The position numbers and the translations under genes are program-made. Shown in pieces: positions 1 through 7,286 of a stretch of DNA of 64,000 nt. The notes below the pieces were generated by a model that was not told where the DNA came from, made no database searches, and saw nothing but the letters and a program-made list of their open reading frames with translations. Position 1 is the stretch's first letter; every line of letters starts with the position of its first letter. This DNA is from Saccharothrix sp. (GTDB taxonomy: Bacteria; Actinomycetota; Actinomycetes; Mycobacteriales; Pseudonocardiaceae). The stretch spans positions 1 through 64,000 of the forward strand of contig NZ_JAPSLK010000020.1 in assembly GCF_031180885.1 (NCBI RefSeq), in the 5' to 3' direction.

Positions 1-120
1 GATGTAGATGCCGTTGCGCTCGGTGAAGATGTAGCGCTTCATCTTCGGGTTCCAGCGCCGGGTCTGGTGCCCGAAGTGCACGCCGCTGTCGAGCAGCTGC
101 TTCATGGTGACGACGGCCAT
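1..120 (-). CDS. rpsB: 30S ribosomal protein S2, N-terminal part (cut by window edge)
   Basis: The complement of the first 120 bases reads as 40 codons opening [20 protein letters not shown], followed by [17 protein letters not shown]. This is the very conserved start of ribosomal protein S2, a small-subunit protein needed for late 30S assembly. The rest of the gene lies to the left of the window. The ATG at 118-120 is the natural start. It diverges from the M23 peptidase gene across about 340 bases. The call rests on direct recognition of the S2 N-terminal signature. Confidence 0.93.
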   Translation of the reverse strand, partial: MAVVTMKQLLDSGVHFGHQTRRWNPKMKRYIFTERNGIYI

Positions 121-460
121 GGCCGGTTTCGCACCTCTTCGATCAGGCGCGCCGGGCGGGCCGGCACGCGTTCCGGTTGGTCGCGGCGTTCCGGGTCGGA
201 CCGCCGCCCTGGTGCCCCTGCCGCCGCCCGAACCGGAGTTTCACCTCAGGACCGCCGGACGCCGTGACTCGACCACGGGAGGTGGATCGGATCTGCAATG
301 GCACGCGAAGTCGTCCCGCGCTCACACGGGCCGCGCAACGAGTGTACGCCGCTCCCCGCCGCGACCCGAACCGCCCCCGAGTTGTCCACAGCCCTCGAGT
401 TGTCCACAGTTCGCCAGCTCACCCTGGCCCGCATCCGCCCAGGTGAGGACCGTCGAACAC
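121..460. other. rpsB / M23 peptidase divergent intergenic region
   Basis: This 340-base gap separates two divergent genes and must hold both promoters. I see no convincing gene in it; reading frames that cross it lack family signatures. Its one clear feature is a pair of DnaA-box-like 9-mers, listed separately. A purine-rich AGGTGAGG at 441-448 is a plausible ribosome binding site for the peptidase start at 461. Confidence 0.6.
382..408 (+). promoter_or_regulatory. Pair of DnaA-box-like sites (direct repeat, 18-bp pitch)
   Basis: The 9-mer TTGTCCACA occurs at 382-390 and again at 400-408, in the same orientation and 18 bp apart start to start. It matches the DnaA box consensus known for Streptomyces and other actinomycetes. 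The pair lies 53-79 bases before the M23 peptidase ATG and within the rpsB upstream region. A role in DnaA-dependent control, or as a DnaA titration site, is inference. Confidence 0.55.
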
Positions 461-1876
461 ATGACCACCCCACGCCTGCCCACCACCCTGGCCCTGACCA
501 CCGCCCTGATCGCACTCCTGGCGGCTGCGCCAGGTCCGGCGACCGCCCGCCCACCCCGCTACGCCTGGCCCCTACCCCCGCCCCACGTGGTCCTGAGGAC
601 GTTCCACGCCCCCACCACCCCCTACGGCCCAGGTCACCGGGGCGTCGACCTGGCCGCGAGCCCCGGCACACCCGTCCTGGCCGCCGCCGACGGCGTGGTG
701 ACCTTCGCCGGCCGGGTGGGCGACCGCGAGGTCGTCTCCCTCGCCCACCCGGGCGGCATCCGCACCACCTACGAACCGGTGACTCCCACCGTCGAACGCG
801 GCCAACACATCACCCGGGGAACCCGCATAGCCACCCTCACCAGCGGCCACGAGGGCTGCCCACAACCCTGCCTCCACTGGGGCGCGCACCGCCCGAACAA
901 GAAGTGGGGCCGCGACTACCTGGACCCGCTGAAACTCCTGGCCACCGACCCGATCCGACTGCTCCCGCCCGAACCGCGAACCACGCGTTCCGAGGGCGTC
1001 GGACCGCCCGCGTCAGGAGTCGAGCTGTTCGTTCAGCTTCGTGCGCAGCCGCAGGACGGCCCGGGTGTGCAGTTGGCAGACCCGCGACTCGGTCACGCCC
1101 AGCACCTTGCCGATCTCCGCGAGGGTCAGGTTCTCGAAGTAGTAGAGCGTCACCACGACCCGGTCGCGCTCGGCGAGCTGGGCGATCGCGTCGGCGAGTT
1201 GCCGGCGGCTGTCCTGGTCGACCAGCGTCGCGATCGGGTCTTCCGCGCCTTCGTCGGGCAACGACTCGGCCAGCGACGCACCGGCGCCACCGGCGCTGCG
1301 CCCGGCGGCGATCAGTTCGTCCAGGGCCACCACGCTGGTGAGCTGGAGCTGGGCGTACAGCTCGCGCAGCTCGGCCAGGCCGATCTTGAGCTCGGCGGCG
1401 AGTTCGCGGTCGGTCGGCGTGCGCTGGAGCCGGGCGCCGAGCCGTTCGAGGGCGCGTTCCACGTCTCTGGCGCGGCTGCGCACCGACCTCGGGACCCAGT
1501 CCTGGGAGCGCAGGTCGTCGAGGATCGCGCCGCGGATGCGCTGCATCGCGTAGGTCTCGAACTTCAGCCCGCGTTCAGGTTCGAACTTCTCGATCGCGTC
1601 GACCAGGCCGAAGATGCCGGACTGGATGAGGTCGGCGACGTCCACGTGCGCGGGCAGGCCCGTGCCGACCCGGCCGGCGACGTACTTGACCAGCGGCGCG
1701 TAGTGCAGGACGAGGCGGTCGCGCAGGGTCTGGTCGTGGGACTCGCCGTAGGTGTGCCAGAGGGCGATGATCCCGGCTTCCACGTCGTCGGCGGTGCGCG
1801 ACTCCGAGGCCGGGTGAGCGGGGCGTGCGGACGGTGGGAGCACCGGGTCGTCGTCGGCCATCAGGTCCGGAACTGA
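461..1876 (+). CDS. M23-family metallopeptidase, secreted (C-terminal limit uncertain)
   Basis: Start ATG 461 follows AGGTGAGG by a usable distance and opens a signal peptide (MTTPRLPTTLALTTALIALL, then AAAPGPATA). The next 130 or so residues are a lysostaphin-type peptidase domain. It has the zinc-site HRGVDLA, the AADGVVTFAG strand and an LHWGAH element, and closes with DYLDPLKLL as in short actinobacterial M23 proteins. It should cut peptidoglycan cross-links outside the membrane. Family members end near base 1000, but here the frame stays open to 1876, antisense to most of whiG. The extra residues past about 185 have no recognisable fold. They may be a shadow of a lost stop or a sequence error. 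The peptidase call is firm; the end is not. Confidence 0.7.
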   Translation: MTTPRLPTTLALTTALIALLAAAPGPATARPPRYAWPLPPPHVVLRTFHAPTTPYGPGHRGVDLAASPGTPVLAAADGVVTFAGRVGDREVVSLAHPGGIRTTYEPVTPTVERGQHITRGTRIATLTSGHEGCPQPCLHWGAHRPNKKWGRDYLDPLKLLATDPIRLLPPEPRTTRSEGVGPPASGVELFVQLRAQPQDGPGVQLADPRLGHAQHLADLREGQVLEVVERHHDPVALGELGDRVGELPAAVLVDQRRDRVFRAFVGQRLGQRRTGATGAAPGGDQFVQGHHAGELELGVQLAQLGQADLELGGEFAVGRRALEPGAEPFEGAFHVSGAAAHRPRDPVLGAQVVEDRAADALHRVGLELQPAFRFELLDRVDQAEDAGLDEVGDVHVRGQARADPAGDVLDQRRVVQDEAVAQGLVVGLAVGVPEGDDPGFHVVGGARLRGRVSGACGRWEHRVVVGHQVRN

Positions 1877-2284
1877 CAGGTCGGGGGCGGCGGGATCGTC
1901 ATCGGCAGGGATTTCGTCAGCTATGTCCGCTACGTCTTCGTCAACCACGTCGTCGGCCGCATCGTCCCCAGCCGCATCGTCGCCGGTCTCATCCGCGAAA
2001 ACATCGTCGTCACCAGCGGCGTAGTCGCCGGCTGAGTCGTCATCACCGCCGTCCTCGTCGACGAACAGGTCAGCGGTCGCCGGGTCGTGGGTGCGGCCGT
2101 TGGGGCGGTAACCGGCGCGGGGTTGGTCGGTGGCTCCGTGGTGACCGTTCGTCCCGGTCGGCGCGGGCGCGGCTGGAGAGGGCGCCTCCGACGAAGCCCC
2201 GACGTGCGCGGCGGAAGGAGAGGTCACGGTTGCGGTCCGCGAACCTCCCCCTGCGACGTCAGGAGCGGGGGTGGGTTCGGTCAT
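1013..2284 (-). CDS. whiG: FliA/WhiG-family RNA polymerase sigma factor with long acidic N-terminus
   Basis: The 423-residue product has a standard sigma-28-type core from about residue 165. Region 2 includes [36 protein letters not shown] and [19 protein letters not shown]. Region 3 follows, and region 4 has a helix-turn-helix ([20 protein letters not shown]). In Streptomyces, WhiG commits aerial hyphae to sporulation. Streptomyces WhiG is about 280 residues, so the first 165 residues, rich in Ala, Asp and Glu with repeated [14 protein letters not shown] runs, are an unusual extension. ATG 2284 has an AAGG-type ribosome binding site and sits 26 bases inside the end of xerC, so the two are probably translationally coupled. 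Confidence 0.85.
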   Translation of the reverse strand: MTEPTPAPDVAGGGSRTATVTSPSAAHVGASSEAPSPAAPAPTGTNGHHGATDQPRAGYRPNGRTHDPATADLFVDEDGGDDDSAGDYAAGDDDVFADETGDDAAGDDAADDVVDEDVADIADEIPADDDPAAPDLSVPDLMADDDPVLPPSARPAHPASESRTADDVEAGIIALWHTYGESHDQTLRDRLVLHYAPLVKYVAGRVGTGLPAHVDVADLIQSGIFGLVDAIEKFEPERGLKFETYAMQRIRGAILDDLRSQDWVPRSVRSRARDVERALERLGARLQRTPTDRELAAELKIGLAELRELYAQLQLTSVVALDELIAAGRSAGGAGASLAESLPDEGAEDPIATLVDQDSRRQLADAIAQLAERDRVVVTLYYFENLTLAEIGKVLGVTESRVCQLHTRAVLRLRTKLNEQLDS

Positions 2285-3236
2285 GGATCGCCTTCAACCG
2301 GTCGACGGTGACGTGTGTGTAGAGCTGAGTCGTTGCGAGCGTAGCGTGACCGAGCAGCTCTTGGACGGTGCGCAGGTCCGCTCCCCCTTCCAACAGGTGC
2401 GTGGCCGCCGAGTGCCGCAGACCGTGCGGGCCGATGTCGGCCGACTCCGGTACCGCACCCACTACATCGTGAACAACCCGCCTGGCGGTACGCGGGTCGA
2501 GCCGGCCGCCGCGCGCACCGACGAACAGCGCTCGCTGTGAACGGTCGCTGACCAGCGCCGATCGGCCCTGTTCCACCCAGCGCCGTACTGCCCGTTCAGC
2601 CGGAACGCCGAACGGCACGGTGCGTTCGCGCCTGCCCTTGCCCAGAACCCGGATCACCCTTTGGGAGTAGTCGATGTCGTCGAGGTCGAGGCCGCACAGC
2701 TCGGCGACCCGAACACCTGTGGCGTACAGCAACTCCACCACGGCTTGGTCACGCAGCGCAACCGGATCGCCCTGTTCCGCACCTACTTCCGCTGCTGTCA
2801 TCGCCGCCTTCGCCTGCTCCGGACGGAGCACGGTGGGCAGCGTCCGGTGCGGTCGCGGCGCGGTCAAACGCGGGCCCGGGTCGGCCGCCAACGGGCCCTC
2901 GCGCGTCGCCCACGCGGTGAACGCACGGGCGGAGGCCGCGCGCCGGGCCAGCGTGGTGCGGCTCGCGCCCGACGCGTGCTGGGCGGCCAGCCACGAGCGG
3001 AGTCCGGCCAGGTCGACGGCCTCCACCGCGGCGTCGCCGGGCGTTCCGGACGCCAGGTGGACCAGGAGCGAGACGACGTCCGCCAGGTAAGCGCGGACCG
3101 TGTGCGGCGATAACGCGCGCTCGACTGCCAGGTGGCGTTCGTAGCGGTCGACCGCGGCCGCCACGTCCTCGGGCAGCTCACGGCGCAGGCCGACGAGGTC
3201 GACGCGGGGTGTCCGAGCGTGCGGCGGCGGGGACAT
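2259..3236 (-). CDS. xerC: Tyrosine recombinase XerC
   Basis: This 325-residue protein has an N-terminal SAM-like core-binding domain (about 25-120) and a C-terminal catalytic domain. All the tyrosine recombinase residues are visible: Arg176 (GVRVAEL), Lys200, His271 and Arg274 (HGLRH), His297 (LLGH) and Tyr306. With a partner Xer it resolves chromosome dimers at dif. The place between dprA and whiG matches other actinobacteria, where xerC lies near dprA, so it is the housekeeping copy rather than a phage integrase. Its 3' end overlaps whiG by 26 bases. Start chosen at ATG 3236. Confidence 0.92.
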   Translation of the reverse strand: MSPPPHARTPRVDLVGLRRELPEDVAAAVDRYERHLAVERALSPHTVRAYLADVVSLLVHLASGTPGDAAVEAVDLAGLRSWLAAQHASGASRTTLARRAASARAFTAWATREGPLAADPGPRLTAPRPHRTLPTVLRPEQAKAAMTAAEVGAEQGDPVALRDQAVVELLYATGVRVAELCGLDLDDIDYSQRVIRVLGKGRRERTVPFGVPAERAVRRWVEQGRSALVSDRSQRALFVGARGGRLDPRTARRVVHDVVGAVPESADIGPHGLRHSAATHLLEGGADLRTVQELLGHATLATTQLYTHVTVDRLKAIHDRTHPRS

Positions 3237-3269
3237 AGACCCTGACGCTGCGCCCTCAGCCGGACTTGG

Positions 3270-4415
3270 TCAAGTATCGCCACGCGGACTCCCGTTCTGG
3301 GAGCGTTTCCAGCCCGCATCGACCCGTTCCGCCAAGTCGATCAGCTCCAATTCGGGCAGCAGCGCCCGGACCCGGGACAGCTCGACCCCCGACTCGACCG
3401 AGATCGCCTCGGCACTCGCGCCCGACCGCAGTCCCAGCGCCTCGTACACCCGCAGCGCCTCGCCCTGTGGAAGTCCGACTTCGGTGTTCCGCGTGGCTTC
3501 GACGAGATCGACACCGAGCCGCCCGGTCGACTCGATGATCTCGGCGACACTGCTCACCGGCTGCGCCTCGCCGGATCGCAGCAGCTCGTGGCAGCCGGAC
3601 GAGGTCGAGGACGTGACCGGCCCCGGCACCGCCATCAACACCCGCCCCAGCGCCGACGTCGAGGCAGCGGTGTTCTTGGCCCCACTCCGCCGCCCCGCCT
3701 CCACGACCACCGTGCCCTCCCCGAGGGCCGCGATGAGCCGGTTGCGCGTGATGAACCTGTACCGAGCAGGCCGACAGCCCGGCGGGTACTCGCTCACCAC
3801 GAGCCCGTGCTGCGGAATGCGCTCCAGCAGTCCCTGATGACCCGCCGGGTAGGCGATGTCCACCCCGCACGCCAACACCGCGATCGTCGGCCCACCCGCG
3901 GCCAACGCACCCCTATGAGCCGCACCATCGATGCCGTAGGCAGCCCCGGACACCACGGTCACGCCGGCCTCGGCGAGCCCGAACCCGAACTCCGCCGCGA
4001 CGTGCTGCCCGTACCCGGTAGCCGACCGACTCCCCACCACCGCCACCGACCGCTCCGAGAGCGCCGCGAGGTTCCCACTCCCCCGCACCCAGACCGCGAG
4101 CGGAGCAAGACCGCAGCGCAACCCGTGTGCGGCAGCGATGGTGAGGGCGTTGAACGGCCACTCGGGCCACTCGTCGTCTTCGGGGATCACCAGCCGCCCA
4201 CCAAGACCTTCGACCACCGAGAGGTCTTCTTCGGCCCGGTACTCGTCGCGGCGTGCGGAGGTCTGGTTGGCCACGGCGGGCGGAACATCGCCATTCCGGA
4301 CCCGACGCGCCGCGTCCACCGGACCGTGCTCGGCGACGAACTCGCTCAACGCCGGCGCCGGCGGCTCAGCAACCCGCGAGAGATACGCCCGAGCAACCCG
4401 AACCTCATCACCCAT
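3270..4415 (-). CDS. dprA: DNA-processing protein DprA (Smf)
   Basis: The 381-residue product has the DprA Rossmann-like core: AVVGSRSATGYG, VVSGAAYGIDGAAHRGAL, AVLACGVDIAYPAGH, then the RFITRNRLIAAL stretch and a C-terminal winged-helix-like region. DprA binds single-stranded DNA and loads RecA during natural transformation, and is widely kept in non-competent bacteria. An in-frame start exists further upstream at 4589, but the segment from it to 4415 is low-complexity Arg/Trp-rich sequence. The family-like start MGDEVRVARAYLSRV is ATG 4415. That ATG overlaps the stop of the repeat protein upstream (TGATG), which suggests coupled translation. Confidence 0.9.
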   Translation of the reverse strand: MGDEVRVARAYLSRVAEPPAPALSEFVAEHGPVDAARRVRNGDVPPAVANQTSARRDEYRAEEDLSVVEGLGGRLVIPEDDEWPEWPFNALTIAAAHGLRCGLAPLAVWVRGSGNLAALSERSVAVVGSRSATGYGQHVAAEFGFGLAEAGVTVVSGAAYGIDGAAHRGALAAGGPTIAVLACGVDIAYPAGHQGLLERIPQHGLVVSEYPPGCRPARYRFITRNRLIAALGEGTVVVEAGRRSGAKNTAASTSALGRVLMAVPGPVTSSTSSGCHELLRSGEAQPVSSVAEIIESTGRLGVDLVEATRNTEVGLPQGEALRVYEALGLRSGASAEAISVESGVELSRVRALLPELELIDLAERVDAGWKRSQNGSPRGDT

Positions 4416-5086
4416 CACAACCCACCCCCACCCCGACCACCAGCCGAACAGGAGCACCGCCCGGTGACATCGCCTCCGCCGCACGAGCAACCACCCACAC
4501 TGCTGCGGCCGCACGAGCAGCCGCCGCCACGACGGCCACACCAGCAACCAGCGCCGCCGCCAACGCCGCCGCTGCGGTGACACCAGCACTCGCTGCCGCG
4601 ATCACGGCCACACGAGCAGCCGCCGCTGCCGGCACGGCCACACCAGCACTCGCTGCGGCTCCGGCGGCGACACGGGCACCGGGTGGTGGGGTCGGGCGGA
4701 TGTGGGTGTCTGGCCGCGTCTGTGGGGAGGGGCTGGTCGCTTTCGGCGTGGTGGGGTCGGGCGGGATCGGTCGAGGGTGGGGCCGCTGGGTTGGTGGGTG
4801 AGGGTGCGGGGTGCCTCTGGGAGATGGGTGGGGATGCGGAGGGCCTCTGAGCGGTGGGTGCGGATGCGGGGTGGCTGTGGGCGGTGGGTGGGGTTGCGGA
4901 GTGCTTGTGGCAGGTGGGTGGGGGCATGAGGCGGCAGGGGCAGGGTGGGCGGTTTTGGCTGGCGGGGATGGGTGGCGGCGGGGGTGGTGCGGGTGGGGTC
5001 GGGGGCGGGGGTTGGCGGGTCGGGTGGAGGTTTGAGGGGTGGTTGTGGGGGTGGGGGTGGTTGGGCGGGGTGCAGTTGGTGGTCAT
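4415..5086 (-). CDS. Unrecognised Pro/His-rich protein with Cys-x-Cys decapeptide repeats
   Basis: This is a 223-codon frame between comM and dprA, same strand. ATG 5086 overlaps the stop of the upstream 73-codon frame (ATGA), and its own TGA overlaps the dprA ATG (TGATG). The N-terminal half is Pro/His/Ser-rich and contains a 10-residue repeat (CHKHSATPPT, AHSHPASAPT, AQRPSASPPI, SQRHPAPSPT). The C-terminal third is Gly/Cys/Arg-rich, with Cys-x-Cys pairs at roughly 10-residue spacing (CWCGRAGSGG, CSCGRDRGSE, CWCHRSGG, CSCGRSSVGG). No family is recognised. Cys-x-Cys arrays can bind metal ions, but that is speculation here. Other frames are also open across this repetitive DNA and third-position GC is not decisive, so expression is unproven. 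The overlap chain is the main support. Confidence 0.4.
   Translation of the reverse strand: MTTNCTPPNHPHPHNHPSNLHPTRQPPPPTPPAPPPPPPIPASQNRPPCPCRLMPPPTCHKHSATPPTAHSHPASAPTAQRPSASPPISQRHPAPSPTNPAAPPSTDPARPHHAESDQPLPTDAARHPHPPDPTTRCPCRRRSRSECWCGRAGSGGCSCGRDRGSECWCHRSGGVGGGAGCWCGRRGGGCSCGRSSVGGCSCGGGDVTGRCSCSAGGRGGGGL
4482..4680. repeat. Degenerate 30-bp tandem repeat, array 1
   Basis: Units beginning CACGAGCA or CACCAGCA recur at 4482, 4512, 4539, 4581, 4611, 4641 and 4671. Most spacings are exactly 30 bp; one is 27 and one is 42, both multiples of three. Units at 4581 and 4641 share their first 16 bases. The array encodes the Cys-x-Cys decapeptides on the minus strand. Confidence 0.75.
4795..4944. 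repeat. Degenerate 30-bp tandem repeat, array 2
   Basis: Five units starting TGGGTG lie at 4795, 4825, 4855, 4885 and 4915, each exactly 30 bp. They share the pattern TGGGTGNGGNTGCGG followed by a T/G-rich half. A 30-bp unit equals ten codons, so any frame shows a decapeptide repeat. On the minus strand this is the Pro/Ser/His-rich part of the repeat protein. The plus strand is extremely G-rich. Confidence 0.8.
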
Positions 5087-5304
5087 GGAGTGTCTGCCTT
5101 TCGGGGTGGGGTGGAGCGGGATTGGGTTCGGGCGTGGATTCGGGTGGTTGGGGGACCGAGGGTCCAGGTGCGGGTGGAGTGGGTGGTGGCTAGGCGGCGG
5201 AGGGTTGGGCGACCGCCGTAGGGGCCCTCGCGAGGGGTGTCGGGAGGGGGTGGGTGGAGGCGGGGTTTGGGGGTTACTTGGCGGAGGCGCCAGGTGTGGG
5301 TCAT
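5083..5304 (-). CDS. Unrecognised small basic protein between comM and dprA
   Basis: This 73-codon frame begins MTHTWRLRQVTPKPRLHPPP and ends KADTP. Its ATG (5304-5302) overlaps the comM stop as ATGA, and its own stop overlaps the next ATG (5086-5084), again as ATGA. The product would be rich in Pro, Thr and Arg, with no membrane segment and no motif I recognise. Support is positional: a perfect overlap chain comM, this frame, the repeat protein and dprA on one strand. Against it are its short length and biased composition. It may be real, or a chance frame in a GC-skewed insert. Confidence 0.35.
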   Translation of the reverse strand: MTHTWRLRQVTPKPRLHPPPPDTPREGPYGGRPTLRRLATTHSTRTWTLGPPTTRIHARTQSRSTPPRKADTP

Positions 5305-6815
5305 GGGGTTCTCCGTTCGCGGAATTCGAGGGCGGCTGCCACGTGGTCCTCGGTGGGGAGGTCGGTTTCGGCCAGGTCGGCCAAGGTCCAGGCGACGCGG
5401 AGGCAGCGGTCCGCGCCTCGGCCGGTCAGGGCACCTCGGGACAGGGCTCGGTCCAGTAGGGATGTGGTCTGTCTTGGGAGGCGGTACTCGCGGCGCAGGA
5501 TTGGGCCGGGGACCTCTGCGTTGGTGTGCCAGCCGTGCCGAGACCAACGGGCGCTGGCTCGGGCGCGTGCGTTCGCCACGCGTTTTCGGACCGTTTCAGT
5601 GGATTCGGGGTCCGGGAGACCGGCATCCATCATCACGGTGAGCGGGCGCATCAGAACTCGTAGGTCTACGCGGTCCAGGAGTGGGCCGGATAGCTTGGCT
5701 TGATAGCGGCGTCTGACGCCGGGTAGGCAGGTGCAGTCGATGTCCTTCGCGGGAGCGCAAGGGCATGGATTTGTGGCCAATACGAGTTGGAAGCGGGCCG
5801 GATAGCGGGCAATGCCGTGCAGGCGTGCGATCCGCACTTCGCCTTCCTCGAGCACGGCACGCAACGCATCGAGTTTGTTGGGGCCGAATTCGGAAGCCTC
5901 ATCGAGGAACAACACGCCCTTGTGCGCACGGCTCACGGCACCGGGTTTCGCGAAGCCCGGTCCGCCGCCCACCAGTGCCACGGTTGATGCAGAGGGGTGA
6001 AGAGAGACGAAGGGAGGGGTGGAAACCAGTGGGCTGCCTGGGGTGAGCAGGCCGGCGATGGAGTGGACTGCCGTGACGCCCAAAGCATCATCGGAAGTCA
6101 GGGGTGGTAGGAGGCTCACCAGGCGTTCGGCGAGCATCGTCTTGCCGGTGCCGGGCGGACCGGTGAGCAGGACGTGGTGTCCGCCGGCGGCGGCGACCTC
6201 AAGTGCCCATCTCGCCTCCGGTTGACCGACTACATCGGCCAAGTCGGGGCCGGGAGCAGGCGGTGCCGGGGTGAACGGTGGTGGGGCGTGCAAGGTGTCG
6301 TCGTTGCCGTCCAGCCAGTGGAGGACGTCGGACAAAGAGTCCGCGCCCCGAACCTCCAGGCCGTCCACCAGGGCGGCTTCGCATAGGGAGGCTGTGGGGA
6401 CTACGGCTCGGGGGAGGCCGGCGCGGCGGGCGGCGAGTAGGGCTGGGAGTACTCCTCGTACGGAGCGGACGCGGCCGTCCAGGGCTAGTTCGCCCAGGAG
6501 GACCGTGCCCTCCAGGCGGTCGCTGGTGACGGCTTGCGAGGCGGCCAGAACCACGCAGGCCAGGGCCAGGTCGTAGCTGGAGCCGACCTTGGGCAGCGAC
6601 GCTGGGGACAGGCCCAGGGTCACCCGTTGGGTGGGCCACTCGTGGCCGCTGTTGCGGACGGCTGCCCGGACTCTGTCCTTGGACTCCTGGAGCGCGGCGT
6701 CCGGGAGGCCTACCAGGCGGGTGAGGACGGCTCCTGCGCCCACGTCCGCCTCGATCTCGACCGGTACGCCGTCCACGCCGAAGAGGGCGACGCACCACGC
6801 GCGTGCGAGTGCCAT
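5301..6815 (-). CDS. comM: ComM/YifB family Mg-chelatase-like AAA+ ATPase
   Basis: The 504-residue product starts MALARAWCVALFGVDG, as in the family. It has an N-terminal Lon/ChlI-type domain, then an AAA+ module with Walker A GPPGTGKT, Walker B GVLFLDEASEF and sensor ATNPCPC. The Cys cluster NPCPCAPAKDIDCTCLPG and a C-terminal ChlI-like helical region follow. In Haemophilus and Vibrio, ComM is a hexameric branch-migration helicase acting in natural transformation. I chose ATG 6815 over an in-frame GTG at 6824 because family members begin MALAR and the GTG lies inside yraN. It is one base downstream of yraN's stop. Confidence 0.92.
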   Translation of the reverse strand: MALARAWCVALFGVDGVPVEIEADVGAGAVLTRLVGLPDAALQESKDRVRAAVRNSGHEWPTQRVTLGLSPASLPKVGSSYDLALACVVLAASQAVTSDRLEGTVLLGELALDGRVRSVRGVLPALLAARRAGLPRAVVPTASLCEAALVDGLEVRGADSLSDVLHWLDGNDDTLHAPPPFTPAPPAPGPDLADVVGQPEARWALEVAAAGGHHVLLTGPPGTGKTMLAERLVSLLPPLTSDDALGVTAVHSIAGLLTPGSPLVSTPPFVSLHPSASTVALVGGGPGFAKPGAVSRAHKGVLFLDEASEFGPNKLDALRAVLEEGEVRIARLHGIARYPARFQLVLATNPCPCAPAKDIDCTCLPGVRRRYQAKLSGPLLDRVDLRVLMRPLTVMMDAGLPDPESTETVRKRVANARARASARWSRHGWHTNAEVPGPILRREYRLPRQTTSLLDRALSRGALTGRGADRCLRVAWTLADLAETDLPTEDHVAAALEFRERRTP

Positions 6816-6816
6816 C

Positions 6817-7167
6817 TCAGGCACCCCGCACGTGGTGCAGGCGGACCGGACCCGATGGGGGCCAGTGGATGCCGATCAGGTCGAAACGGATGCGCATCCA
6901 ACCCAGACCGTGGGCCCTCAGCCAGCGGCGGGCCAGGTCGCCTATTCGACCGAGTTTCTCCGGGGTGACGGCTTCCAGGGGGTGGTCGTGGTCGGTTCCC
7001 GAGCGGCATTTGACTTCGCAGACGACCAACTGTTCGCGGTCGGTCGCCACTACGTCCAGTTCGCCTGCCTTGCAGCGCCAATTGCGGGACAGGACGACCA
7101 GGTTCTGCTCCTCCAAGTACCGGCATGCCAGGTCTTCACCGCGCCGGCCCAACTCTTGGTTGCTCAT
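6817..7167 (-). CDS. yraN: YraN family (UPF0102) nuclease-fold protein
   Basis: This 116-residue protein shows the family's restriction-endonuclease-like core: ELGRRGEDLACRYLEE, LSRNWRCKAGELDVVA (Glu/Asp of a PD-(D/E)xK-like site), VVCEVKCRSG and KLGRIGDLARRWL. Its role is unknown, but it sits next to comM and rnhB in most actinobacteria. Start ATG 7167 follows a perfect GCAGGAGG box. The frame extends upstream through the DnaA-box region, but that sequence does not look like protein. A pair of DnaA-like boxes lies about 80-106 bases upstream. Confidence 0.9.
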   Translation of the reverse strand: MSNQELGRRGEDLACRYLEEQNLVVLSRNWRCKAGELDVVATDREQLVVCEVKCRSGTDHDHPLEAVTPEKLGRIGDLARRWLRAHGLGWMRIRFDLIGIHWPPSGPVRLHHVRGA

Positions 7168-7246
7168 CGCTGCCTCCTGCTTGTCGAGTGGTGTTGTCTC
7201 GACTGTGGCGGAGGAATGGCGGGTGGGCCGGCAGTGGATTTGGAAT

Positions 7247-7273
7247 TGTGGATAACTTCGGTCCTGTGGACAA
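7247..7273 (-). promoter_or_regulatory. Second pair of DnaA-box-like sites, same 18-bp pitch
   Basis: Read on the minus strand, TTGTCCACA (7273-7265) is followed nine bases later by TTATCCACA (7255-7247), giving an 18-bp pitch. Both are consensus-grade DnaA boxes; the second is the classic E. coli form. They lie in the promoter region of yraN-comM. Site identity is by pattern; any regulatory effect is inferred. Confidence 0.55.
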
Positions 7274-7286
7274 CTCCCGGACAAGC

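Noticed and set aside
67..267. Short reading frames over the rpsB / M23 intergenic region
   Set aside because: No start with a good ribosome binding site, no family signature, and they overlap rpsB antisense or the promoter region.
382..408. Chromosomal origin of replication
   Set aside because: Only two DnaA boxes, no AT-rich unwinding region, and no dnaA, dnaN or rpmH nearby.
2259..3236. Phage or integron integrase
   Set aside because: The XerC layout and conserved position next to dprA and whiG indicate the housekeeping recombinase; no attachment sites or phage genes.
4415..4589. N-terminal extension of DprA with Arg/Trp-rich sequence
   Set aside because: It is encoded by the 30-bp repeat DNA; the family start and the coupled TGATG point to 4415.
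4482..4944. CRISPR-like array
   Set aside because: The repeats are contiguous 30-bp tandem units without unique spacers and with no cas genes, so they are a minisatellite.
4702..5459. Plus-strand Gly/Trp/Arg-rich frames over the comM-dprA insert
   Set aside because: They are the complement of the minus-strand repeat frames, run into comM antisense, and lack any coupling or ribosome binding site.
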